Shown one piece after another: positions 39,701 through 53,079 of a stretch of 64,000 bases of DNA. Position 1 is the stretch's first letter. Every line of letters begins with the position of its first letter. Source of the DNA: Nyssa sinensis (Eukaryota > Streptophyta > Magnoliopsida > Cornales > Nyssaceae). Both the position numbers and the translations under genes were made by a program. The stretch lies in assembly GCA_008638375.1 (NCBI GenBank), contig CM018046.1:44539706-44603705 (forward strand), read 5' to 3'. The notes beneath the pieces are model-generated. The model had not been told where the DNA came from, made no database searches, and saw nothing but the letters and a program-made list of their open reading frames with translations.

Positions 39701-41092
39701 ACAAGAGATCAAAGACCTAAATCATCACAAAGAGGTAAACAGAATACACGACTCTCTCAACAAAGTTCTGATGCTAGTAGCCAGAAGAGTGATAGTAGTT
39801 GGCCACAATTCAGATCCAAGTATATGACAGCCGAAGAGATAGAGAGTATTCTTAGAATGCAGCATGCAGCAGCACATTGCAATGATCCATACATAGATGA
39901 TTATTACCACCAAGCTTGCCTTGCAAAGAAAGCTGCTGAATCGAGGTCAAAACATCGTTTCTGCCCAGCCCACCCAAGGGAGCTTTCTTCTCGTGCCCGT
40001 AACAGTGGAGAATCACATCCTCATCTTCAGGTTGATGCTCTTGGAAGGATTTCCTTTTCTTCCATACGTAGGCCTCGGCCTCTCCTTGAAGTTGATCCTC
40101 CTTCCTCTGCTTCTGGTGATGGCAGCACTGAACAGAAAGTTTCTGAGAAGCCCTTGGAACAGGAACCAATGCTTGCAGCTAGAATCACAATTGAGGATGG
40201 CCTGTGTCTTCTTCTTGATGTAGATGACATTGATCGGCTTCTACAATATAGTCAGCCCCAAGATGGCGGGTCTCAGCTTAGGCGGAGGCGGCAAATCCTG
40301 TTAGAAGGTTTGGCAGCCTCTCTTCAGCTTGTTGACCCACTTGGGAAAAGTGGTAACTCAGTTGGGCTGGCTCCAAAAGACGACCTCGTGTTCCTACGGT
40401 TAGTTTCTCTTCCCAAGGGCCGGAAACTCCTTTCTAGGTACCTTCAGCTTCTTTTCCCTGGTGGCGAGCTTGCCCGAATAGTTTGCATGGCTATTTTCCG
40501 TCATTTGAGGTTCTTGTTTGGTGGCCTTCCTTCTGATCCGGGAGCAGCTGAGACAATCACCAATCTTGCAAAGACAGTTTCCGCATGTGTTAATGGCATG
40601 GATCTTAATGCCCTTAGTGCTTGTTTTGCTGCGGTAGTCTGTTCTTCAGAGCAGCCACCACTCCGTCCGCTCGGAAGCCCAGCTGGAGATGGGGCGTCAG
40701 TCATTCTAAAATCTGTTTTGGAAAGGGCAACTCAGATTTTAACTGATCATCATGCTGCTAGCAACTGTAGTGTGCCCAATCCTGCTCTTTGGCAGGCTTC
40801 ATTTGATGCTTTCTTTGGTCTTCTTACCAAGTATTGTCTGAGTAAATATGATAGCATAGTGCAGTCCATCTTTTCACAGACCCAGCCAAGCACAGAGATT
40901 ATTGGTTCAGAGGCAGCAAAAGCCATAGGCAGGGAAATGCCTGTTGAACTTCTACGTGCTAGTCTTCCACACACTGATGAGCACCAGAGGAAGCTGTTAA
41001 TGGATTTTGCTCAGCGTTCTATGCCCGTCACCGGATTTAATGCTCATGGCGGGAGCAGTAGTCAAGTAACTACTGAATCAGTGAGGGGTTAG
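8236..41092 (+). CDS. PAT1: PAT1-family mRNA-decapping co-activator (5 exons, 807 aa)
   Basis: PAT1 bridges the Lsm1-7 ring, DEAD-box helicase and Dcp2 in cytoplasmic mRNA decapping and P-bodies. Exons: 8236-8290, 9141-9289, 12402-12458, 26655-26730 and 39006-41092. All borders are GT-AG, phases agree and the joined frame is open to TAG at 41090-41092. The protein starts [15 protein letters not shown]. It has the conserved N-terminal motif [12 protein letters not shown], an acidic stretch, a short polyglutamine run near residue 170 and a basic middle region with [13 protein letters not shown] near 385. The helical PAT1 C-terminal domain (about 480-790) includes [18 protein letters not shown]. 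Length is close to the roughly 800 residues usual in plants. No lesion is visible. Introns 1-4 are 850, 3112, 14196 and 12275 bp, the last two filled with transposons. ATG 8236 was chosen because it continues in phase into exon 2 and matches the family N-terminus. Confidence 0.93.
9290..12401 (+). other. PAT1 intron 2
   Basis: A 3.1-kb intron, donor GAG|gtatag and acceptor ttccag|GGATCA. I see no protein-coding remnant. It holds a poly-C then poly-A tract at 11751-11791 and otherwise ordinary AT-rich intron sequence. Confidence 0.7.
12459..13254 (+). other. PAT1 intron 3, left part before the copia element
   Basis: Intron starting at donor AAG|gttggt. It contains a short TA run at 12490-12509. 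No coding remnant is recognisable before the left LTR. Confidence 0.7.
13255..13466 (-). repeat. 3' LTR of copia element 1
   Basis: Starts TGAAATCGG and ends TTCCACA in plus orientation. It is followed by the complement of the polypurine tract. It pairs with 18516-18742. Confidence 0.9.
14079..14738. mobile_element. hAT-like MITE inside copia element 1
   Basis: 660 bp with inverted ends TAGGGCTGTAAACG and TAGAGCTGTCAATG (right end read on the minus strand). It is flanked by near-identical 8-bp duplications CACCACAC (14071-14078) and CACCACAA (14739-14746). The 8-bp duplication and TAG start fit the hAT superfamily. The interior is AT-rich with repeated ccgatccg blocks near the ends and a TA microsatellite at 14536-14574, and it has no transposase. 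Confidence 0.85.
14536..14574. repeat. TA microsatellite
   Basis: About 19 TA units inside the hAT-like MITE. Confidence 0.9.
17949..18453 (-). pseudogene. Copia element 1 gag, frameshifted
   Basis: The minus-strand start is at about 18453, with residues like MVEKLNGK early. The later part holds [16 protein letters not shown] and [16 protein letters not shown], as in the open gag at 1-622. The frame changes around 18300-18400, so two overlapping frames carry the two halves. It is a dead copy of the same gag family. Confidence 0.8.
18516..18742 (-). repeat. 5' LTR of copia element 1
   Basis: Partner of 13255-13466, with TG at 18516 and CA at 18742. It carries an extra segment of about 16 bp relative to the left copy. 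It abuts the tRNA-Met primer-binding site. Confidence 0.9.
18985..20715 (+). mobile_element. L1-type LINE 3' fragment (end of RT, zf-RVT region, 3' UTR)
   Basis: Plus-strand broken frames read [12 protein letters not shown], then [41 protein letters not shown] and [20 protein letters not shown]. The post-RT zinc-finger region follows with [19 protein letters not shown], ending in a T-rich 3' UTR near 20600-20715. The order matches plant L1 ORF2. There are stops at several points, for example after FFA at 20041. A 145-bp tandem duplication (20069-20355) lies within it. The 5' part is missing, as is usual for LINE insertions. Confidence 0.85.
20069..20355 (+). repeat. 145-bp imperfect tandem duplication inside the LINE
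   Basis: 20069-20210 and 20214-20355 are almost identical, both starting gaggataatttaaagaga and ending gcctaatgggtca. Only a few substitutions separate them, so the duplication is younger than the LINE copy itself. Confidence 0.9.
21064..26654 (+). other. PAT1 intron 3, right part
   Basis: No gene is seen. Contents: CA/TA tract at 21366-21398; LINE 3' tail at about 21815-21950; CT/TA tract at 22183-22226; a GC-richer repeat at about 22790-23210 with a degenerate ggctctaatatcat, possibly an old tRNA-Met primer site; and T-rich runs near 23620-23700. The 103-codon minus-strand frame at 24463-24774 has no recognisable domain. The acceptor is ctgcacag|TTGAAC at 26654/26655. Confidence 0.5.
21815..21950 (+). 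mobile_element. LINE 3' UTR remnant
   Basis: The segment starts at a T-rich aattttttaggggatc. It matches, in order, the 3' ends at 20590-20715 and 55270-55428: a gatcttaggctt block, a tgtcccc block, gctcccctcg, then an A-rich end. It has no coding part. Confidence 0.5.
28195..28620 (+). mobile_element. LINE fragment in PAT1 intron 4
   Basis: Broken plus-strand frames show KFGNVWGG, then [19 protein letters not shown] followed by a Phe/Leu-rich stretch. This is the region after the RT domain in plant L1 ORF2 (G[D/N]K.RFW.D.W). Stops and frame changes show that it is dead. Both ends are truncated. Confidence 0.7.
28630..28960 (+). mobile_element. Orphan copia LTR end plus primer-binding site
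   Basis: The sequence up to 28805 ends in ttaaca and is followed directly by TGGTATCAAAGCAATG (28806-28821), a tRNA-Met primer-binding site with one change. This is the 3' end of a 5' LTR and the leader of a plus-strand copia element whose coding part is absent. The opposite LTR was not found. Confidence 0.6.
29053..29449 (+). mobile_element. hAT-like MITE, family A copy 1 (PAT1 intron 4)
   Basis: 397 bp with inverted ends CATAGTTACC and CAATGTTACC (right end read on the minus strand). It has the exact 8-bp duplication GGGTGGAT at 29045-29052 and 29450-29457. Two more copies are present: one split at 29609-34595, and one reversed at 61289-61669. Shared internal landmarks are atggatcatt…gcgatttgg near one end and ataacaagt…gta near the other. 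It is non-coding. Confidence 0.85.
29749..29971 (-). repeat. 3' LTR of copia element 2
   Basis: TG at 29749, CA at 29970-29971. It contains a GA microsatellite (29805-29843) that is absent from the partner LTR, where the corresponding stretch is short. Confidence 0.88.
29979..33074 (-). pseudogene. Copia element 2 pol remnants
   Basis: Minus-strand pieces in order: the end of the protease/linker region (33074-32820) with [19 protein letters not shown]; integrase zinc region and core (32743-32528, then 32260-31766), the latter with [13 protein letters not shown] and [13 protein letters not shown] (31605-31204) with [20 protein letters not shown]; the RT active site, which reads YVDVIVIT instead of YVDD (about 30930); RNase H (30637-29979) with [10 protein letters not shown] and ending [11 protein letters not shown]. 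Stops and frameshifts separate the pieces, so it is inactive. Confidence 0.85.
33080..33980. other. AT-rich non-copia DNA replacing copia 2 gag
   Basis: About 0.9 kb with a TA microsatellite (33363-33400). The right end is GC-rich (cgcttgggcgcctgagcgg…) and finishes gacaactatg. Read on the minus strand, that end begins CATAGTTGTCAAA, resembling the ends of the hAT-like elements at 18788 and 60396. A matching left end and target duplication were not found, so it is a possible truncated insertion that removed gag. Confidence 0.45.
33363..33400. repeat. TA microsatellite
   Basis: About 19 TA units in the AT-rich DNA inside copia element 2. Confidence 0.9.
34136..34329 (-). repeat. 5' LTR of copia element 2
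   Basis: Partner of 29749-29971. The inner side abuts aact then the tRNA-Met primer-binding site (gctctgatacca in plus orientation, 34121-34132). Confidence 0.88.
34600..34833. mobile_element. hAT MITE of the CAGTGGCGG type with perfect TSD
   Basis: 234 bp with inverted ends CAGTGGCGGTCC and CAATGGCGGACC (right end read on the minus strand). The exact 8-bp duplication ATTGGGTC lies at 34592-34599 and 34834-34841. The interior is rich in C and A runs. It inserted across the right border of the family-A MITE copy 2, so it is younger than that copy. Confidence 0.88.
35140..35275 (+). pseudogene. Copia gag N-terminal fragment
   Basis: The frame reads [20 protein letters not shown] then [13 protein letters not shown]. 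The motif V.LNG.NY..WARAF matches the start of a different plant copia gag family. It breaks off into the AT-rich repeat after 35275. No LTR was found. Confidence 0.6.
35440..36450. other. Low-copy-like segment with internal duplication, PAT1 intron 4
   Basis: GC-richer than its surroundings. Two imperfect copies of about 125 bp (about 35578-35705 and 35733-35860) share ggctccggaga, ccactgtaatgttatccat and aggcacatgac. Minus-strand frames are short. It may be a captured gene fragment or UTR, but I do not recognise the source. Confidence 0.4.
36637..36706. repeat. Compound CA / TA / GT microsatellite
   Basis: CA run, TA run, then GT run. The CA and GT parts are mutually complementary and can fold back. 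Confidence 0.9.
36735..37030 (-). mobile_element. LINE reverse-transcriptase fragment
   Basis: Minus-strand frames give [10 protein letters not shown], then [15 protein letters not shown] and a following [14 protein letters not shown] block. This corresponds to the L1 RT region before the palm motif (INGS…G.RQGDPLSP). Frames are broken and both ends truncated. Confidence 0.6.
37031..39005 (+). other. PAT1 intron 4, end portion
   Basis: No coding remnant. A tandem pair of about 42 bp (about 38153-38238) repeats atttgaacccaag. The acceptor is ttgcag|GTTCATC at 39005/39006. Confidence 0.6.
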
Positions 41093-41833
41093 AGACAATA
41101 TAATAGATGGTCTTAGAAATATCAATGTTGTGGTTGGGTTGTCGTATGTCATTCCCTTGGGTGATTTGAAGTAGATCTGCTTAACAATGAAGTGTGGAGG
41201 GTGGCATGGGGTGTGCATCTATATTGGGTCACAATTTAATGTTTAGTTTTTTTTTTTTTTTTGTGTTCCTTCCCTTCTCTGAAGGCAAGTCAACGTCTGC
41301 CTAGTACGATGAACATATTGTCCTGCCTTACATGTGTTTTATTTTCAGAAGTCTTGTGGGGGAGCTTGTGACTAGCTTTTTCTTCTGGGGAGCTTAATTT
41401 TGGTGCTCTTGGATGAAACTAGAAGTGTAGGGGGGTAGAATGTACAGGGCCATCCATGGGAGAGTTTTTGAAACTCCTTTCCTTGTGTTATGAAAAACAC
41501 TGCCCAACCTACCCCACCGCCCAAAAAAGAAAAAAAAAGAGTAAAGAAAAAAGAAAAAGAAGGAAATACCTTGTTGATTCGAAGAGAACTTCTGGCAAGA
41601 TGAGAAGTTTAGGTTGTGCAAGTGATTGTATCTGTTGCATGGTTTAAGATGTTTTCTGGACTTTCAAGGAGCAAAACTTGTAATAATTGAAGATGATGGT
41701 CATATTACTTGTTGAATTCTATTTTGTTGTATTTGTTTATTATAGATTCTCTCCCTGGAAGAATGCGTTGGATCCAGGAAATTACTGTTACTGCAATGTT
41801 GAACTTGTATTTTGACTACATAGGAACTGGGTT

Positions 41834-41873
<40 letters not shown>

Positions 41874-42721
41874 GTGAGTGTGTGTTTCTTTTGGTTGGGT
41901 ATAAAAAGTTAGCCCGTTAACCTTTCCTACTGTAGATCTTGCCTTTTGTTATAAAATATGGTGATACCTTGTCTATATATTTTGCAGTGTTATGTGACAT
42001 TATGCTTCAGGTTCAGGGGCATATTACGATACTATATTCAATAAAGGCATTGGAAGAATGCAGTCATGAGCAAACTACGGTAAGTGTCCAGCAGCATGGT
42101 GCTGGGTGTGTGGCCACAGTAGAGTTTGTGCTCCGGATGGATGGATCCATTTCATTTACTTTTTGATGCTTCATGATTCAAACTGTTTCCAGCATAAAGA
42201 CTATACTTGAGGCAATAAACTGAAAGTTCTTATTATGCAATCCGGGAGTGGATTGCCTGAATGATTTAAAAAACAGGCTGCCCTGCCTGCTTGTGTTGTA
42301 GACTTGTAGATGTAGGGGGTTAAGGAGGAGGGCGGCGGGTGCTGCTATTTTTTTTTTTTTTTTTGAGTCTTGTGGATAAGGGCCATTACTCGGTGTATAG
42401 GGTACTTGAGAGGTCCTACTTTCGAACATTCAGAACGATGAGACTGCTTAGAGCGAATCATGTGTTATGCCCTTTTACCTCTTAATATCCTTCTCCTGCA
42501 TTTAGCTATTCTTATTTTGACTATTTAACTGCCGTTACTTTTACTCATAGGAGGTTCTCTTACATTGTCAAAGTGTTTTGTTTTATGTATCCAACAGTCT
42601 ATCGAGAAAATTAAGAAAATTTATTACTTGAAAGGAGTTGAAAAGAATGGGAAGGAAAAGGGGTTTGGATGGAAGGAAATGAGGAGGGAGAGTTTATTTC
42701 ATGTTTGGTTTAAAAATTAGG

Positions 42722-42795
<74 letters not shown>

Positions 42796-43732
42796 CTTTA
42801 ATGAATTTTCTTATAATACTAATCATACTCTTAAAATACTCTTTAATAGATTTTGGAAGTTATTAAGAAAAATATCATTAATAATTTGGGAAAAAAATAT
42901 CTAAGGTAGAAATTTTGCATCAAAATGAGATATTCATTAAAAAATTTAAGAACATGAGTTCTTGTTTTAGAAGTATGGGAAAAAAGTCTCTACAAATAGA
43001 GTGTCTTTCTGTAAAATGAGAAGAGACTACCAAAAAGAGTTAAGAGATACCAGTGTGGTGCCTGTTTAGGACTCTCCGACGATTAAGTCAGTAAGGTTGT
43101 TTGAAGAAGCAAATAAGAAAATAGGAAGACTCAGATTTGAGTGTTAGATGTTGTGTAACTCATTCCTGTGAGTTTTACGGTTTTAGTAGCCAACTCAATA
43201 TGAAGAGAGTGTGTACTTAATATGCCCGTGTCTAATATATTTATAATTTTTTAAAAAATTATTTGTATCAATGACAGTTACTAGTTCTTAGGTGAAAATT
43301 TTAAGTATCATTACCTCAGCCCAGGTAGGTTTCCTGTGCATAAACAGTCGGAAAACTTGCTATTTCTTGTTCCTCCATTGTGAACTTAATTACGGTACAG
43401 CACCAATACAATATATTTTTTTTTAATTCCTGCAAGTCACTGTTTTGGTTCCTGATTAAAATGCAATTGTTGTTTGAAACGCTTCCCCAGTATGTGAGGG
43501 TTAGGATTACAACAGTAGTTTTTTATTGGAATCATCTAATACGTCATCACACTTCCATTCATGTTCAACAGCTGGCGACGCGTCATCTCTTTGACTTGTA
43601 TGACAAAAAAAATCAAAGATATCTGCCTGGGAATGATGACTTTTCGACCTCATGGTGGTGAGGATATCAGTTAAAAACTGTTTTCTCATCGCAATAATCT
43701 ACAAAGCAATTCAAAACTTTTATTTTTTGCAG
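41093..43732 (+). other. PAT1 3' region and spacer to the NSF-like gene
   Basis: Probable PAT1 3' UTR follows the stop. There are a TC microsatellite (41835-41871), a T run near 42343, and a long GA microsatellite (42727-42789). A segment bounded by an acceptor-like ttttgcag (before 41988) and donor-like ACG|gtaagt (after 42079) could be an alternative 3' exon, but it has no open frame of note. The coding part of 43510-43660 is not recognisable. Confidence 0.45.
42727..42789. repeat. GA microsatellite
   Basis: About 31 GA units between PAT1 and the NSF-like gene. Confidence 0.95.
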
Positions 43733-43764
43733 TTGTTAACTACAAATTATTCTAGGTCACGAAG

Positions 43765-48918
<5,154 letters not shown>

Positions 48919-49074
48919 TATTAGAGTGGAAATGTCTCATCATGGCTCCTCAAGGCTCATATGAACCATTTACTTTTTGTATTTTTCCATTTTCTTTGTT
49001 TTCTTATTTTGTCCACTGAGTGCAAACAATTTTAATTACACGTGTGCTGGATTTTGTGGGAGGGTCAAGAAAAT

Positions 49075-49110
<36 letters not shown>

Positions 49111-51072
49111 CTATGGCTGTCTTCTATGTTTAGATTTGCTGCATGAATGGTCTATAATTCAAGGACTAGTGAAATCAGAAATGCTGTTCAGTGCTGATTT
49201 GGTTTTGCGGGTGGGGGGTGTTCTACAGTCAATTTCTATGAGCTTGAACACAATGATTCCTGCACCTTGTGTGTTTATAACCATCTGAAGCAGTTTGAAA
49301 CTGACTTGTACTTGAGGATGGGTTGTTAAGTGCCATAGACTTGTAACCAAGCATGGGTGGTTGAGTACCATAATCGGAAAAGCCATGCTTTGTTTGGTTT
49401 CCATGGAAAATCTGAGGGAAGGAAGAAAATAAGAGGAAAAGCAAGAAATTTTTAACTCTACATCATTTCCTTTTATAATTTGGATTTCATATTTAATCCT
49501 TTTACTTTCCTTTCCCTTGTTAAGTTGAGAACCAAACAAAGCTGTGTGTGTTTTGACTACAACACCGCACATTATGAGCACCTTGAGGCATTTATGCTAA
49601 TAGTAATATTCTTGTCTCATTATTTGAAATATAAATTTTGGTATAAAAATTTAGGACACGTGGCATTTTTATTCCCCTACTGTAGCTTATTTTGATCTTT
49701 TGATTGTCACCTTCAATACAATTTGGCCACCAAATTTGACTCTGAATTTAGAGTGATTCCGATCCCAATCCAAGTAAACAGAGTTATTTAAATCGGTTGC
49801 AAAAACAAAATCAGTACTATAAAAGGAGAAAGAAGACGGAAAACGCCTGAACGGTAAAATTTGATCTTAGCGCCTTGAGATTCCGTCTTCTACGGCCATT
49901 GTCGACTGATTTTGTTTTAGTGTTCTGATGAATGCAGGGAGGATTATGTTATTATATAGGGTTTTGATAGGATGGCAGATGAAAGAGGCAACTTTTCCTC
50001 CAACCCGCATAGCAGCAGCGGGAAGGAGCCCATGGAGTTAAAAAAAATTTTAAAAAAAATATGAACCGTTGAAAAGGAAGAGAGTTCATATGTCAGCCCC
50101 TTTCAATTCAATCAATTACTTCTTTACTAAACCATTTTCCGGAATGTTCTCATAAGCCTTAATAATGAAAAATTATTAAATAAATTATACTGATCTCTTT
50201 TAAAATTTATGACAATTATATTAATCTTTTATGAGATTTTTAAAATTACACTAACATTCCATATTTTACAAAATAATATACAGATATATCTCTTTTGTCA
50301 GTTTTTTTTTTTTAAATTACTAAACTGTATCTTTTATTTATTTATTTTTGTAATTTTTTAATTTTTACGAATTTATTCTATTTTTAAAGATTTTTATTTA
50401 AAAATAAATTTAAGGTAAATACCTTATTTTTCATTTATATAAAAATAAATTTAAGGTTTTTATTAATATGCATTTGAAAAATGAAAAAAAAAAAATGTTT
50501 TAAGATTTAAAAAATTGAAAAAAAATAAAAATAATTGTTTTGTTATTTTGAAGAAAAAATTGATTAGAAGAACATATCTGTATATTATTTTGTAAAATAT
50601 AAGAAATTAATATAATTTCAAAAATTTCAAATTAAGTTAGTGTAATTATCATAAACCCTAAGGAAGATTAATGTAATTTACTCAAAATTATTCAATGGTC
50701 TAATTTAATGATATCATGATTTAGGTGACAAGTTATGTGTGCATGTATAATACATAGTTATATATGTGACTGTTAATCTCATCGTTAAAATTAGTTAAAA
50801 TATAAAAATAAAAAAATTATGAAATAAACAATTTTATTATTAATTTTTTTTTTGATTAGATGAAGTATTTGCAGTTTGTTAAATAAAGTATGAAAAATAG
50901 TAAAATTTGAAGGGAGTTCAAAATAATTATCAAATTTGAACCTCTTAAGAACAATAGGAACCCCTTAGGAAAGAGTTTAACGTTGTTTTTGAACCCTCTG
51001 CTTTTGGCTCTAGAAAGGTGGTTGTCATCGATTGATAGACCTGAAGACAGAAAATCCCCCTAGTATGAGGGT
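48919..51072. other. Spacer between NSF-like and NIN-like loci
   Basis: Mostly AT-rich. There is a TA microsatellite (49078-49106). A block at 49850-50064 looks like a 5' leader followed by a short frame (see separate entry). The stretch 50160-50700 contains repeated phrases of the aaattacactaa type in both directions, typical of an unclassified MITE. Confidence 0.4.
49972..50064 (+). other. Short orphan frame starting MADERGNF
   Basis: A 30-codon frame starts MADERGNFSSNPHSSS and is then lost in A-rich sequence. It follows a GC-richer leader-like block. It looks like the beginning of a plant coding exon cut off by an A-rich insertion. I do not recognise the family. Low confidence. Confidence 0.25.
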
Positions 51073-51445
51073 ATGAGGCCTCTGAAAATTGGGATGGATC
51101 GAGATTCGGTGAGCTTGGTTGATGATGATGACCGTGAAGTTTTCCGTTCCGATTCAATAATTGAATATATGGCAACGAAACTGTCTTCCCTGCCCCCTAG
51201 GTCTGTCTCTTCAAGTGAAGGAAAATACTTGAAGCCTCTACGGGTTTTCTGGAGACGAGAAGACGATGAAGCCCACCGTTCTCTGAATCTCTCCTGTAAG
51301 TCACTTCTGTTTCGTTTTTTGGGTAATTGAAATCTTCTTCTATGCTTGCTGTATTAGCACACGTGCGCCTGCTTTTTATTTTGTGTGTAATTAGGGTTTG
51401 CGTTTTCCATCTTCTTCTCCCCCTTGTCTAATTAGGCTTATGCAA

Positions 51446-51487
<42 letters not shown>

Positions 51488-53079
51488 GGATTAATTACGG
51501 TTTAGTACCCTATAGTTGGGTCCGATTTCAAATAAGATCCTCCAATATCAATGGAAATAATTCAGGCCTCCAATTTATAATTCCCACGCGTAATTTTTTA
51601 AATTAAAAATACATGGTCTCATTTGAAACCAGTATAAAATTATATGGTTTCATTTGAAATTCGTCATTAACAATTTCAGACGATTGCTACCTATCTTGGA
51701 GCTCTAAATACTGATGTGGCCCATTAAATTTGACTTTTCATTGATTTGCTTCATCCCTTGGAGATGGCCTTATTTGAAACCAGGACTAAACTACAGGGTA
51801 CTAAATTTTATCCGGAAAGTTTTAGGCTTGAATTTTGGACTCACATGAAAAGGTTTCTCAATATGCTCTTCTTGGAATATATTTTATACCAATATTAGCT
51901 GTGTTTGTTATGGTAACTTTCAATTTTATTTTTTTGTTAAGCGTCTGGGTTAGCTAAAATAGAGAATTGATTGGAAAAAATAATCTTCAATAGCGTAGTT
52001 AAATTGATCACTATTTTCCTATACTGAATTTTGAATGGTATTTTGACACCAGGGGCTTATTAAAATTGCTCTTGAATTGCAGTGAGTCCCACTTTGGTAC
52101 CTGGAACCCACCATGCCAACTGTGTAATTAAAGAGAAGATCAAATCTGCACTTCAACTCTTAACATTTCGTGAGCGACGTGTTCTAGTTCAGTTTTGGGC
52201 ACCCACAAAGATTGGCGACCACTGTGTACTTACAACTTCAGACCAACCTTTTGGGCTTGGCTTAATTGATAAAGGACTTTGTTTGTATAGGATGAACTCT
52301 ATGGGTTATAAATTTTTTATTGATGGGGAGAATGAAGAAAACATTGGGCCCCCTGGTCGTGTGTTTTTGAAACAATTGCCAGAATGGACTCCAAATGTGC
52401 AGTATTGCTCTAGGAACGAGTATCCACAGCTCAATCATGCTGTACATTTCAATATTCGGGGATCTTTGGCTTTGCCGGTCCTTGAACCTTCTGACGGGCA
52501 CTGTGTCGGTGTACTTGAGTTCACATTGACTTTAGAGTACCTTGACTATGCTTATGAGGATAGAGAAGTCTGTAGAGCACTTAAGGTTTGCCGTTCCCCC
52601 ACTAATTTGTTCAGTCTCATGTTTATGTTCTATTTCAGTGAGCATCATTTATTGCTTCATTTTTGCATGAAGATGGAAATTTCCTATTTTTAAGTTCATT
52701 GTTTCTTTTCTTAAATTTTTTTAACAACAGAATTCATTTAATGGCCACATTAGTTTTGACCCTTCTGTAATTTTAGTTATTTAATAAGTTACAAACAAGA
52801 AGGTTGGATATAACTTTGAGCTATAATATATATTGATAAGTTTTGAGCTTGCTTCATTTCTACATGAAGATGGAATTTTCATGTTTTATTTTATTTTATT
52901 TTTTAAACTGGAAAATTCATTTAGTGGCATGTTAGTTTGTCCCTTCTGTGATTTTAGTTGTTTGATAATGAACTAACAAGGTCAGATATAACTTTGAGCT
53001 GTAATATTAGTAGAATTGGAATTGTGTATACTTCATGAATCTGAACTTCTTCCATAGTGGGTAACTTTTTCAATATTTT

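Noticed and set aside
39453..40230. Several minus-strand and second-frame ORFs
   Set aside because: Shadows of the long PAT1 exon 5.
41988..42079. Extra PAT1 exon
   Set aside because: It lies after the stop codon of a complete frame. Splice-like borders alone do not support coding.
43510..43661. Coding exon reading …QQLATRHLFDLYDKK…
   Set aside because: No recognisable family, and phase to the following exon could not be supported.
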